Source: Bacteroidetes bacterium HGW-Bacteroidetes-3
Lineage (GTDB): Bacteria > Bacteroidota > Bacteroidia > Flavobacteriales > Flavobacteriaceae
Direction: 5' to 3'
NCBI GenBank assembly: GCA_002842505.1
Contig: PHDE01000002.1
Span: 1-64,000 of the forward strand
Length of the DNA: 64,000 nucleotides
Each line of letters begins with the position of its first letter. The stretch's first letter is position 1. The position numbers and the translations under genes are program-made. Below the pieces are notes generated by a model. That model did no database searches and was not told where the DNA came from. It was given only the letters and a program-made list of their open reading frames with translations. Shown here one piece after another: positions 36,224-46,422 of this stretch.

Positions 36224-37485
36224 TAATTGGTTTTTGTAAAGGTTTTGCTAACTATTTTCCAGCCATCTTTTGATTTTAAAGCTGTTAAATAATCAATATA
36301 TGATTTGTCTTTATATTTAAATTCTGTCTTAAAAACAGCAATATTATTGGTAATGTCACCCTCTAAAATTTTGGTTTCAACTTCTTGGCTGCCATCAGTT
36401 TTTACGGCATTTAAGTAATTTTCAAGAGAAATTGTCACTATTTCGTCGTTTGAAATTGTTTGGAGGATTGCATTTTCAGAAAAAGCGCTTTGTAATTTTT
36501 GCAATTCGGCATTTCTTCTTCCTTCAAAATAATTTACGATTGTTTTTTCTGCAATTTCATAGTCATTTTCCTTTGTCAAAAAATCCCTTAGCACTTTATT
36601 GTATGTTTCTGAAGCATTTATATAGGGAAAATGGCCTTCATTGTGAAAAGTGAAAACTTCGGCATTGGCATACAATTCCTTAATTTCTTTTTGCAATTTT
36701 GGTTGAATAAGCGGATCATTATCGGATTCTATGATTAACTTCGGAATGCGTTTTGTGTTATAACTATCAGAAAATGCGGTAAATTTATCAATAACAATAT
36801 AATACCTATTTATAAACTGTTCTTTGCTAAACGGTAAACTAACCAAAAAAGCCTTCAACAAAGGTGAATTTTTTGCGGCGGGAACAATTTCTTCATTTAA
36901 TTTTTTTTCACCCAGTTTTGAGATGATTATTTCAGGTAAATAGGGAATTACTTTACCCTTAGTTTCATTTTCTTTGGCAATTAAATTATTTGGAGGAAAG
37001 GTGTTTCCAAAAACAGCTTTTTCAATTCTGGAAGGAATTGTGTTCACCAAATATTGCGCAATATAACCGCCCATTGAAGTGCCTACAGCATAAAATTTGT
37101 CGACTTTTTCTGCTTCCAAAATTTTAAAAATTCCTTCTGAAGCTTTTTCAAGGGAATTGATGCTTGCCGGAAGCGTGTAGCTAATTACTTTATAATCTTT
37201 TTCAAAGGCAATAATTTGTTGCCACCATAAATCATAAGATCCGCCCATTCCGTGAATAAAAAAAATGGTTTTATTCCCATTTCCGCCAGCATAATAATTC
37301 CAACTAACGCCGTCAACAACAATTTCTTTAGTTGCTCTCGATTTAAATTCTTTAAGGTTTTGGGCCGGTTTATCATTGTTGACATACAACTTAAAAAAAT
37401 CGGATTTGGATGCCGGAATAAAATAAAGCACCAACACTATTAAAAATAAAATCAGGGCACTTATTTTAAAATATTTTTTTTTCAT
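36223..37485 (-). CDS. Alpha/beta hydrolase with C-terminal NTF2/SnoaL-like (lumazine-binding-like) domain
   Basis: IFFIHGMGGSYDLW, AVGTSMGGYIAQYLV, NEGHFPYINA; C-terminal VNYFEGRRNAELQKLQSAF...GWKIVSKTF. Confidence 0.85.
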   Translation of the reverse strand: MKKKYFKISALILFLIVLVLYFIPASKSDFFKLYVNNDKPAQNLKEFKSRATKEIVVDGVSWNYYAGGNGNKTIFFIHGMGGSYDLWWQQIIAFEKDYKVISYTLPASINSLEKASEGIFKILEAEKVDKFYAVGTSMGGYIAQYLVNTIPSRIEKAVFGNTFPPNNLIAKENETKGKVIPYLPEIIISKLGEKKLNEEIVPAAKNSPLLKAFLVSLPFSKEQFINRYYIVIDKFTAFSDSYNTKRIPKLIIESDNDPLIQPKLQKEIKELYANAEVFTFHNEGHFPYINASETYNKVLRDFLTKENDYEIAEKTIVNYFEGRRNAELQKLQSAFSENAILQTISNDEIVTISLENYLNAVKTDGSQEVETKILEGDITNNIAVFKTEFKYKDKSYIDYLTALKSKDGWKIVSKTFTKTN

Positions 37486-37583
37486 CTGTTTAAATTTTAT
37501 TTTTGAACGGTAATCCCGAAAATTCGGGACTGTTCGCTATTAATCATTCCCTTGTGTATCAAAATTTGTTATGTTCGTTTCAT
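37486..37583 (-). repeat. ATGAAA-bounded element copy E (abuts start codon of the hydrolase)
   Basis: Reverse complement ATGAAACGAACATAACAAATTTTGATACACAAGGGAATGATTAATAGCGAACAGTCCCGAATTTTCGGGATTACC..AAATTTAAACAG. Confidence 0.92.
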
Positions 37584-37586
37584 TTC

Positions 37587-38033
37587 TTAAAAATTATAAT
37601 TTGGAATCGTATCTAAAAAAACGTATTGTTCATTTTCTGTATCCATATAACAGTAAAAGTGATTTAAACCGTTGGTGACAATGAGGTAATTGGCTTCCAA
37701 TTTTAAATTATAGCGCGCAATTTGGTCAAAAACATCTTGCGATATTTTTATGGAAGGCGCTTTGCATTCCACAATAATATGCGGATTTCCATCGGGGTTA
37801 AAAACCAGTATGTCAGTACGTTTGGTCAATTTATTGACAGTTACTTTTTTTTCAATGGCAATAAGTGAAATCGGATAGTTTTTTGCTGATATTAAATAAT
37901 GGACAATATGTTGGCGCACCCATTCTTCCGGCGTCAGCACCACATATTTTTTTCGTACAATATCAAAAATAAAATACTTATTTTCGCTACTTTTGATTTT
38001 GAACGGATATGTGGGTAAATTCAGTGGCTGCAT
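37587..38033 (-). CDS. HsdR N-terminal-domain (type I restriction enzyme R-like) nuclease-fold protein
   Basis: RTDILVFNPDGNPHIIVECKAPSIKISQDVFDQIARYN. Confidence 0.85.
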   Translation of the reverse strand: MQPLNLPTYPFKIKSSENKYFIFDIVRKKYVVLTPEEWVRQHIVHYLISAKNYPISLIAIEKKVTVNKLTKRTDILVFNPDGNPHIIVECKAPSIKISQDVFDQIARYNLKLEANYLIVTNGLNHFYCYMDTENEQYVFLDTIPNYNF

Positions 38034-38062
38034 TCAACAAAAATGCTAATTTTTTTTTATAA

Positions 38063-39067
38063 ATGAGTGATATAACCAAAATAGTTTCAGACATACAAAA
38101 CGGAAATATTAAGCCCATTTATTTTTTAATGGGCGATGAGCCGTATTATATTGATAAAATTTCTGAATATATTGAAAAGAATGTGCTTTCCGAAGAAGAA
38201 AAAGGATTCAACCAAATGGTTTTGTATGGAAGGGATGCGACTGTGGAAGATTTAATTGACAACGCAAAACGCTATCCGATGATGGCTGATAGGCAAGTGG
38301 TTGTTGTGAAGGAAGCGCAGGATTTATCAAGAACTATTGAAAATTTGGCCTCGTATGCTGAAAATCCGCAACCTTCCACAGTTTTGGTTATTTGCTACAA
38401 GTACAAAACCATTGACAAGCGAAAAAAATTATACAAAGCAATACAAAAATGCGGATTGGTTTATGAAAGCAAAAAACTTTATGAAAATCAGGTTGCCGAT
38501 TGGATTAGAAGGGTTTTGGCGGGAAAAAATTATAAAATAGACACCAAAGCAACCTTAATGTTGGTGGAATTTTTGGGCAACGATTTAAGTAAAATCAGCA
38601 ATGAACTTGATAAATTGATGATTGTTCTTCCTCAAAACTCAACCATAACGCCAAAAGCTATTGAAGAAAATATAGGGATTAGCAAGGATTATAACAATTT
38701 TGAATTGCGAAAAGCAGTTGGTGAAAGAAATGTATTGGGCGCTAACAGAATTATCAACCATTTTGCGCAAAACCAAAAAGCAAATCCGATTGTTGTGACC
38801 ATTTCACTATTGAACGCTTTTTTTACGCAGCTATTAATTTACCATAGTTTAAACGATAAATCTAGCAATAGCGTGGCCAAGGCTTTGGGCATAAATCCGT
38901 TTTTTGTTTCAGATTATACGTCGGCGGCAAAAAATTATCCGATGCGAAAAGTTTCACAAGTAATCGGATTGTTGCGTGATGCCGACTTAAAAAGTAAAGG
39001 TGTTGGCGCAAATGCCTTGCCGGCGGGAGATATTTTGAAGGAGCTGCTGTTTAAAATTATTCACTAA
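38063..39067 (+). CDS. holA: DNA polymerase III subunit delta
   Basis: PIYFLMGDEPYYIDKISEYIEK..NQMVLYGRD. Confidence 0.92.
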   Translation: MSDITKIVSDIQNGNIKPIYFLMGDEPYYIDKISEYIEKNVLSEEEKGFNQMVLYGRDATVEDLIDNAKRYPMMADRQVVVVKEAQDLSRTIENLASYAENPQPSTVLVICYKYKTIDKRKKLYKAIQKCGLVYESKKLYENQVADWIRRVLAGKNYKIDTKATLMLVEFLGNDLSKISNELDKLMIVLPQNSTITPKAIEENIGISKDYNNFELRKAVGERNVLGANRIINHFAQNQKANPIVVTISLLNAFFTQLLIYHSLNDKSSNSVAKALGINPFFVSDYTSAAKNYPMRKVSQVIGLLRDADLKSKGVGANALPAGDILKELLFKIIH

Positions 39068-39142
39068 TTTTTTTAGTAAATCAGTTTACAGTATCAGTTT
39101 GCAGAAATGTTTAAGTACTGAAAACTGCGACTGCTTACTCAG

Positions 39143-40168
39143 TTACTTATCAACCATAATCCTATTTTCCCTATTCGCTATTTCCCAGGCGGTAAAAAAC
39201 ACCAATTGGGTTCTTTTTGCCAATAATTCATAATTAATTTTATCAGGCGTATCGCTTATGCGGTGGTAATTTTCGTGGGTTCCGTTGAAGTAAAAAATGA
39301 CAGGAATATTATTTTTCGCAAAATTGTAATGGTCAGATCGGTAATAAAAACGATTAGGATCACTGTCTAAATTGTAGGTATAGTCAAATTTTAGTTTTGT
39401 AAACTTATTATTGATTTCTTCTGATAAAAGGTGCAATTCGGTGCTTAGTTTATCGGAGCCAATTAAATAAATATAGTTTGGTTCGTTTTCGTGGGAGGCA
39501 TCTGTGCGTCCTATCATATCAATATTTAAGTCGACAATTGTATTTTCAAGAGGAAAAACAGGAAAATTTACATAATATTTAGAGCCGAGCAATCCTTTTT
39601 CTTCTCCCGTAACATGTAAAAACAAGATAGAGCGTTTTGGTCCGTTTCCTTCTTCCACGGCTTTTTGAAAAGCTTCGGCAATTGCCATCACAGCGACAGT
39701 TCCTGAACCATCATCATCGGCGCCGTTATAAATTTCTCCATCTTTATCCATTCCAAGATGGTCGTAATGCGCAGAAATCACTAAAATTTCATCAGGAAAT
39801 TCAGAACCTTTGATAAAGGCAAGCACATTTTCGGATGGTTTTAAATTGGCTCTTAAATATTCCGAAGAAATTGTTTGAAAATAGTTATTTCCGCCCAAAG
39901 GAGAAGCAATATTTCTTTCCACATAAAAATCTTTAATGTACTCGGCCGCCAATTTTTGTCCGGACTCACCCGTATTTCTTCCTTCAAATTCATCCGAAGC
40001 AATGATATACAAATGTGTTTTTAAATCGGCTTCCGTAATTCCGGCAGCAAATTTTTGCGCCAATTTTCCTGTAATTTCAACAGATTCAGCTGCTTGCGCA
40101 ACAACAGTATTGTGAAAGCCAAAACTAAACAGCACGATAATTATGGCGGTAAAAATATTTTTTATCAT
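39143..40168 (-). CDS. M28 family metallopeptidase
   Basis: VISAHYDHLGMDKDGEIYNGADDDGSGTVAVM, HVTGEEKGLLGSKYYV. Confidence 0.93.
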   Translation of the reverse strand: MIKNIFTAIIIVLFSFGFHNTVVAQAAESVEITGKLAQKFAAGITEADLKTHLYIIASDEFEGRNTGESGQKLAAEYIKDFYVERNIASPLGGNNYFQTISSEYLRANLKPSENVLAFIKGSEFPDEILVISAHYDHLGMDKDGEIYNGADDDGSGTVAVMAIAEAFQKAVEEGNGPKRSILFLHVTGEEKGLLGSKYYVNFPVFPLENTIVDLNIDMIGRTDASHENEPNYIYLIGSDKLSTELHLLSEEINNKFTKLKFDYTYNLDSDPNRFYYRSDHYNFAKNNIPVIFYFNGTHENYHRISDTPDKINYELLAKRTQLVFFTAWEIANRENRIMVDK

Positions 40169-40202
40169 TTTATGAATCTAAATCTTCTCAAATATATCAA
40201 AA

Positions 40203-41000
40203 TTAGTAGGAATTAGAGACCGTAAATTGTTTTAAAGTTTTGTTAAAGCTGATCAAATCAGATTCAAAAAGTTGGTCCAGACAATTGTTTTCTATCAAAT
40301 TTTCGGTGATATCAGCCATAAAGTTTGACGGTGTCATCAACCACAAAATATCGGCGAGTTGCAAAGCCAAATTTATTTCGTGGGTAGAAACAATAATAGT
40401 TTTATGAAAATCTTTGGCCAATTTTTTCAACAAAGCGAATGTTTCAATGGTATGGTGAATGTCTAAATGCGCCGTTGGCTCGTCTAAAATAATAATATTG
40501 GTATTTTGTGCCAACGCTCTGGCAATTAACACTTTTTGAAGCTGGCCGTCACTTAACTCATAGTATTTTGAGTTGATTAAATGTTTGGTGTTGGTTTGTT
40601 CAAAAGCGGTGTCGATAAATTTTAAATCCGTTTCGGATAAATTTCCAACCCAATTGGTGTAAGGCTGCCTTCCCAAAGCAACCAATTCATAAACCGTTAA
40701 ATTGCTTTCTGGTAAATGCTCGGTCAAAACCAAACTGAGCGATTTCGCCAAATCAAGGCTATTTAAGGTTTTTAAGTTGTTGTTATTGATGAAAATTTCA
40801 CCGCTTAAAGCCGGCTGAACTTTGGTTAACGTCCGTAATAAAGTCGATTTCCCTATGCCGTTTTTCCCTAACAAACACACCAATTTCCCTTCACCCAATT
40901 CAATATTTAAGTTTGAGGCAATGGTGTTTACCTTCTTCTTGGAAGCGTAACCAATGCTTAAATTGGTGGTTTTAATAATATGTTTTTGAGGATTTTCCAC
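40203..41000 (-). CDS. ABC transporter ATP-binding protein (FecE-like)
   Basis: LLGKNGIGKSTLLRTL Walker A, LSDGQLQKVLIARALAQ, IIILDEPTAHLD. Confidence 0.93.
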   Translation of the reverse strand: MENPQKHIIKTTNLSIGYASKKKVNTIASNLNIELGEGKLVCLLGKNGIGKSTLLRTLTKVQPALSGEIFINNNNLKTLNSLDLAKSLSLVLTEHLPESNLTVYELVALGRQPYTNWVGNLSETDLKFIDTAFEQTNTKHLINSKYYELSDGQLQKVLIARALAQNTNIIILDEPTAHLDIHHTIETFALLKKLAKDFHKTIIVSTHEINLALQLADILWLMTPSNFMADITENLIENNCLDQLFESDLISFNKTLKQFTVSNSY

Positions 41001-42035
41001 TTAATAAGTTGTTTTTCGTTTTCTGACCAATAACCAAATAATGATAGGCGCGCCAAATAATGAAGTTATGGCGTTAATGGGCAACGTATATTCGCTGGTT
41101 GGCAATTGGGCAATGCTGTCGCAAATAAGCATAATAATGGCACCGCTTATGGCAACTGCGGGAACCAATATTTTATGGTTTGAAGTACTGAAAAGCAGTT
41201 TTGTCAAATGAGGCACCGCCAAGCCAATAAAGGCAATTGGTCCGCTAAAAGCCGTAATAACGCCCGTTAATAAGCTGGTGGAAATTAAGGTAATACTTCT
41301 TGTTCGTTTCACGTTTACGCCCATACTTTTTGCATAATTTTCGCCTAAAAGCAGACTATTTAAAGGTTTTATGATGAAAATTACAAAGGTAATTCCTATT
41401 AAAAATACTACCAAAAGCACTAAAATTTCATTCCAGCTTAAATTGCCCAAACTGCCAAAACTCCAAAATAAATATTGTTGCAACTGATTGGCGCTGCTGA
41501 AATAGGCTAGGACGCTTATTACCGAAGCTGTTAAACTTCCAAACATCAACCCGATAATTAAGATAGACATCGTATTTCTCACTTTTACGGCCGCCAACAT
41601 GACGGCCGAAAGCACTAAAAAAGCACCTAGACTTGCTGCAATGGCGTGTCCCCAACTGCTAAACGCAAAACTGGCTATAGTTCCGCCAAATAAAGAAGCG
41701 CCCAAAATTAAAATGGCCACGCCCAAGCTTGCGCCCGAACTTATGCCCAAAACATAAGGGCCGGCTAACGGATTCCTAAAAAGGGTTTGCATCAACAAGC
41801 CGCTAATCGACAATCCGGAACCTACAATTATCGCCGTAATTGCTTTTGGCAACCTGTAATCAAGCGCTATTGATTTCCACGATTCTTTTTCAACTTCGCC
41901 ATTCATAAAAGCCAGAAACAGTTGTTTTAAGGGAATATAAACCGAGCCCAAACTTATGTTTAAAATAAAAATAAGCAGGAGCACAACGGCCAAAATAATA
42001 AATGTGTTTCTGTATGATTTTGTTGGATTTACCAA
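41001..42035 (-). CDS. FecCD family ABC transporter permease
   Basis: [47 protein letters not shown]. Confidence 0.95.
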   Translation of the reverse strand: MVNPTKSYRNTFIILAVVLLLIFILNISLGSVYIPLKQLFLAFMNGEVEKESWKSIALDYRLPKAITAIIVGSGLSISGLLMQTLFRNPLAGPYVLGISSGASLGVAILILGASLFGGTIASFAFSSWGHAIAASLGAFLVLSAVMLAAVKVRNTMSILIIGLMFGSLTASVISVLAYFSSANQLQQYLFWSFGSLGNLSWNEILVLLVVFLIGITFVIFIIKPLNSLLLGENYAKSMGVNVKRTRSITLISTSLLTGVITAFSGPIAFIGLAVPHLTKLLFSTSNHKILVPAVAISGAIIMLICDSIAQLPTSEYTLPINAITSLFGAPIIIWLLVRKRKTTY

Positions 42036-42616
42036 GTGTACTCTTTTAAAAATGTAACTAATTTTTCAATTGCTTTTCCGCGATGGCTGATGTTGCCTTT
42101 TTCATTCATTGTCATTTCCGCAAAAGAAGTTTTAAAACCATCGGGCATAAAAATAGGATCGTAGCCAAATCCGCTGTCACCCCGTTTTTCTGTCAATATT
42201 ATTCCTTTGCACACACCTTCAAATATAAACTGTTTTCCTTGAATATTTAGGGCGATTGCGGTTTTAAATTGCGCTTTCCGGTTTGGATTATTTTCGAGGT
42301 TTTTCAACAATTTCGCCATATTTGCTTCAGCATTATTGTCTTCACCTGCATAACGCGCCGAATAAACGCCGGGTTCGTTATTTAAAGCGATAACTTCCAG
42401 TCCGGTATCATCGGCAAAACAATCCAGTCCGTATTTCTCAGTAACATATTTTGCCTTTAAAATGGCATTTCCAACCAAATTATCGGCAGTTTCCGGGATT
42501 TCTTCAACACAATTGATATCAGCCAAACTCACTAGCTCAAAATTTGTGAGCATTGCCTGAACTTCTTTGAGTTTGTTTTGATTATTTGTGGCGAAAACCA
42601 GTTTTAATTTATTCAT
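42029..42616 (-). CDS. rdgB: RdgB/HAM1 family non-canonical purine NTP pyrophosphatase
   Basis: [51 protein letters not shown]. Confidence 0.95.
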   Translation of the reverse strand: MNKLKLVFATNNQNKLKEVQAMLTNFELVSLADINCVEEIPETADNLVGNAILKAKYVTEKYGLDCFADDTGLEVIALNNEPGVYSARYAGEDNNAEANMAKLLKNLENNPNRKAQFKTAIALNIQGKQFIFEGVCKGIILTEKRGDSGFGYDPIFMPDGFKTSFAEMTMNEKGNISHRGKAIEKLVTFLKEYTW

Positions 42617-43082
42617 GGTGGTATGGTTCGTTTTTTAAAATAGTGTAAGCCCTATACAACTGTTCAACAACAAACAATCGAATCATTTGATGCGAAAAAG
42701 TCATTTTCGATAACGATATTTTTCCTTGAGCCTGTTTGTAAACGGCTTCTGAAAATCCGTACGGACCGCCAATAACCAACACCAATTGTTTTGCGCCCGA
42801 ATTCATTTTTTTTTGAAGGTAATCAGAAAAAGTGACAGAGTCAAATTGGGGTCCTTTTTCATCCAGCAAAATTAATACGTCTGTTGGTGCTAATTTTTTC
42901 AGGATTAATTCGCCCTCTTTTTCTTTTTGCTGTATTTCACTTAGGTTTTTTACATTTTTAATATCGGGAATTACTTCAATTTCAAAATTAATATAATGCT
43001 TCAGCCTGTTTTGATACGCTTCAATTAATGTATGTAAATTTTTATCATCGGTTTTGCCGATGGCGACTAATTTTATTTTCAT
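42609..43082 (-). CDS. rlmH: 23S rRNA (pseudouridine1915-N3)-methyltransferase RlmH
   Basis: [29 protein letters not shown]-like, [22 protein letters not shown]. Confidence 0.95.
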   Translation of the reverse strand: MKIKLVAIGKTDDKNLHTLIEAYQNRLKHYINFEIEVIPDIKNVKNLSEIQQKEKEGELILKKLAPTDVLILLDEKGPQFDSVTFSDYLQKKMNSGAKQLVLVIGGPYGFSEAVYKQAQGKISLSKMTFSHQMIRLFVVEQLYRAYTILKNEPYHHE

Positions 43083-43160
43083 TCGGTAAATATAAAAAGA
43101 ATTAAAGATGAATTTTTTGAAAATAAAAAAGTTATTTTTGTTTGTTAATAGACAAATCCA

Positions 43161-44018
43161 ATGATTTCACAAAAACAATTTGAAAAAGAACTTGATATTA
43201 TTATTTCCAATGCCATTAGGGAAGATGTTGGAGAGGGCGATCACAGCTCGTTGGCCTGCATCCCAAAAGAGGCAAAAGGCAAAGCAAAATTACTGGTTAA
43301 AGAAGCTGGAATTATTGCTGGCGTTGAAATGGCAAAAAAAATATTTAGTTATGTAGATGCCGATTTAAAAGTGGAAACATTCATAAACGACGGCGAAAGC
43401 GTAAAATATGGCGATGTGGTTTTTTTTGTTGAAGGAAGCTCTCAATCCATTTTAAAATCAGAACGCCTGGTGCTGAACGTAATGCAGCGAATGAGTGCCA
43501 TAGCCACAAAAACAAAAGAATTCGCCAAATTATTGGAAGGCACAAAAACCAAGATTTTAGACACCAGAAAAACCACTCCGGGCATTAGGGCCATAGAAAA
43601 ATGGGCGGTAAAAATTGGCGGTGGCGAAAATCACAGATTCGCATTGTATGATATGATTATGTTAAAAGACAATCATATCGATTTTGCCGGCGGTGTTTCA
43701 AAAGCCATTGAAAAAACAAAACACTATTTAGAAGTCAATAAGCTGGATTTAAAAATTATTGTTGAAGCTAGAAGCCTTGAAGAAATAAAGGAAATATTGA
43801 AACACGAAGGTATTCACCGAATTTTAATTGATAATTTTGATTTTGGGGAAACTAAAAAAGCGGTTCAATTAATTGGCGACAAATGCCAAACTGAATCATC
43901 AGGCGGCATTAATTTGGAAAGCGCCAGAAAGTATGCCGAATGTGGCGTAGATTTTGTTTCATCAGGCGCTTTAACACATTCTGTGTATAATATGGATTTG
44001 AGTTTAAAAGCGTTTTAA
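43161..44018 (+). CDS. nadC: Nicotinate-nucleotide diphosphorylase (carboxylating)
   Basis: EDVGEGDHSSLAC, NVMQRMSAIAT, ILDTRKTTPGIRAIEKWAVKIGGGENHR. Confidence 0.96.
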   Translation: MISQKQFEKELDIIISNAIREDVGEGDHSSLACIPKEAKGKAKLLVKEAGIIAGVEMAKKIFSYVDADLKVETFINDGESVKYGDVVFFVEGSSQSILKSERLVLNVMQRMSAIATKTKEFAKLLEGTKTKILDTRKTTPGIRAIEKWAVKIGGGENHRFALYDMIMLKDNHIDFAGGVSKAIEKTKHYLEVNKLDLKIIVEARSLEEIKEILKHEGIHRILIDNFDFGETKKAVQLIGDKCQTESSGGINLESARKYAECGVDFVSSGALTHSVYNMDLSLKAF

Positions 44019-44029
44019 TAGTTCGTAAA

Positions 44030-44093
44030 GTAGGGACAGGTCGCGACCTGTCCTTTCAAAAAGTAGGGACAAGTCGCGACTTGTCCGTTCTAA
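44030..44093 (+). repeat. GTAG-headed REP-like palindromes, copies 3 and 4 in tandem
   Basis: GTAG 44030 + GGACAGGTCGCGACCTGTCC (44034-44053); GTAG 44063 + GGACAAGTCGCGACTTGTCC (44067-44086) + GTTCTAA. Confidence 0.95.
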
Positions 44094-44154
44094 AAGTTAA
44101 AATTTGAAAATCATAAATCGTAAATCCAAAAACTCTTTTGAATCTTTAAAATAA

Positions 44155-45120
44155 ATGAGAAAACGCACTAAAGGCATCTTAAGTAAAATTAGAAAATTAA
44201 AGTGGATTATCAAGCTTGGAAAAAACGTTAAGGTTCCGGGTTTAAAGGGTATGTCTGTTTATGAGGTGCTTAAATTATATGTTTTGGGCATTATAAAAGG
44301 AGCGTTAACATCACGCGCCGGCGGAATTTCTTTTAGTTTTTTTATGGCCTTGTTCCCATTTTTATTATTTATCCTTTCTTTAATTCCGTATGTTCCAATT
44401 GATGGATTTCAGCAGGATTTTTTAATTATGATTGAAAGGATATTGCCTCCAAATACGGCCGATTCTTTTCAGTCAGTCATTAATGATATTGTAAATAATA
44501 AATATAGTGGATTGCTTTCATTCGGATTTATTGCCTCCATTTTTTTGATGGCCAACGGCGTAAGTGCCATTTTTGCCGGATTCGAATATTCCTACCATGT
44601 GATAGAAATGCGCAACATTTTACGCCAATATTTTATCTCGATGCTCATTGCAATAATATTGTCGTTAATTTTAGTGATAATCGTTGCAGTTTCTGTTTAT
44701 TTTGAGATTGGAATAAACGATTTAAAGGCGCACGGGTGGCTGGAAGATGATGTTTTTTGGATTGAAAAGGGAAGGTATTTTTTGTTGGTGGCTCTTATAT
44801 TTGTTTCAGTATCAGTATTGTATAAATATGGTTCAAAGGATGTAAAACACAAATCTTTTTTTACGCCGGGAGCTATTTTAACAACCATCTTAACTTTGTT
44901 GATGTTTAAATTATTCGCCATATATGTGCTAAAATTTGCTACTTATAATCAGCTTTATGGTTCCATTGGCACTTTGTTGGTGTTAATGCTTTTTGTTTGG
45001 CTAAACGCCATCATATTATTGTTGGGTTTCGAGTTGAATGCAAGTATCAATAGGTTGAGAAAAAATTATTTAAAAGAATTGAAAGAAAAAGAATTGAAAG
45101 CAAAATTAATTAAAGAATGA
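44155..45120 (+). CDS. YihY/virulence factor BrkB family protein
   Basis: [19 protein letters not shown]; six [48 protein letters not shown]. Confidence 0.9.
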   Translation: MRKRTKGILSKIRKLKWIIKLGKNVKVPGLKGMSVYEVLKLYVLGIIKGALTSRAGGISFSFFMALFPFLLFILSLIPYVPIDGFQQDFLIMIERILPPNTADSFQSVINDIVNNKYSGLLSFGFIASIFLMANGVSAIFAGFEYSYHVIEMRNILRQYFISMLIAIILSLILVIIVAVSVYFEIGINDLKAHGWLEDDVFWIEKGRYFLLVALIFVSVSVLYKYGSKDVKHKSFFTPGAILTTILTLLMFKLFAIYVLKFATYNQLYGSIGTLLVLMLFVWLNAIILLLGFELNASINRLRKNYLKELKEKELKAKLIKE

Positions 45121-45860
45121 AAATTATAGCAATGATTCCTGCTCGTTTTGAAGCAAGCCGATTTCCGGGAAAATTAATGAAAGATTTGGCCGGAAAAACG
45201 GTTATTTTAAGAACTTATGAAGCCACGAAAAACACGACTTTATTTGACGAAGTTTATGTGGTAACGGACAGCAATATTATTTTTGATGAGATTGTTTCCA
45301 ACGGAGGAAAAGCCATTAAAAGTAAAAAAGAGCACGAATCCGGAAGCGACAGAATTGCTGAAGCTGTTGAAAATATGGAGGTTGATATTGTTGTGAATGT
45401 TCAGGGCGATGAACCTTTTACGCAAAAAGAGCCGCTTTTAAAATTATTGGAAGTTTTTAATCAAGATGCCAAAAATGAAATTGACATCGCTTCCTTAATG
45501 TTAAAAATGAATGACAAAGCTGAAATTAACAATCCGAACAATGTGAAAGTGGTCACTGACGAAGCAAATTTTGCCATGTATTTTTCGCGTTCGCCAATTC
45601 CTTACCCAAGAGATGAATCTTTTGCCGTTTATTTTAAACATATCGGAATTTATGCCTTCAGAAAAAAAGCTTTGCTAAAATTTACTAAATTGCCAATGAA
45701 TAGGCTGGAAGCTGCCGAAAAATTGGAAAACCTTCGATTTTTGGCAAACGGACTAAAAGTGAAAATGGTAGAAACTGATCAAATGGCCATCGGTATTGAT
45801 ACACCCGAAGATTTGGAAAAAGCAAATGCCATTTTTAAAAGCAGCAATAACATCTATTGA
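45117..45860 (+). CDS. kdsB: 3-deoxy-manno-octulosonate cytidylyltransferase
   Basis: [31 protein letters not shown]. Confidence 0.95.
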   Translation: MKIIAMIPARFEASRFPGKLMKDLAGKTVILRTYEATKNTTLFDEVYVVTDSNIIFDEIVSNGGKAIKSKKEHESGSDRIAEAVENMEVDIVVNVQGDEPFTQKEPLLKLLEVFNQDAKNEIDIASLMLKMNDKAEINNPNNVKVVTDEANFAMYFSRSPIPYPRDESFAVYFKHIGIYAFRKKALLKFTKLPMNRLEAAEKLENLRFLANGLKVKMVETDQMAIGIDTPEDLEKANAIFKSSNNIY

Positions 45861-45902
45861 TTAGAAATTAACAAATAACAAATAACATCTAACATTTAAA
45901 CA

Positions 45903-46379
45903 ATGAGTTACATCAAAAGACAGCCAAAAGATTTTATGAAATCGTTACAATTTATTCACTTTTCCTTTTTATTTTTCGTGGTCATTTTTGCCGCGTATGT
46001 CGCTTTAGATGCCGGAGACCAATTATTTTTCACGTATCAGGAAGATAAAATGTTTTTATATATGGCCATCCTGATTTCATTTATAGGCAATTTATCGAGT
46101 AAATACTTATATGCCAAACTATTAAAACAAATAACAGCCGATAGCAGCTTAGCGCAAAAAGCGACTAAATACAGCACGGCACATATTTTTAGGATTGCCA
46201 TGTTGGAGTTTCCCGCATTGATGTGCATTATTTTTGTGATGGAATCCAACAATATTTTTTACTTTATTTTAGTTGGTGTATTGGTTTTAATGATTCTTTC
46301 GCTTTATCCAACCAAATATAAATTTGCCAATGAAGTTCCTTTGTCGGCAAAAGAAAAATCAATGTTGGAAAACCTTTAA
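45903..46379 (+). CDS. Conserved hypothetical membrane protein
   Basis: Four TM segments between kdsB and hisS. Confidence 0.75.
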   Translation: MSYIKRQPKDFMKSLQFIHFSFLFFVVIFAAYVALDAGDQLFFTYQEDKMFLYMAILISFIGNLSSKYLYAKLLKQITADSSLAQKATKYSTAHIFRIAMLEFPALMCIIFVMESNNIFYFILVGVLVLMILSLYPTKYKFANEVPLSAKEKSMLENL

Positions 46380-46422
46380 ATAGTTTTTTAATTTTTAGAT
46401 ATTTGCAAACTAATTTTTATAG

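Noticed and set aside
37587-38033. Type I restriction-modification system
   Set aside because: Only an HsdR_N-like single-domain protein; no HsdM/HsdS, and no R motor domains.
40203-42035. FecCD/FecE pair as a novel importer
   Set aside because: Ordinary BtuCD/Fec-type ABC pair; substrate-binding protein commonly encoded elsewhere, so no novelty can be claimed.
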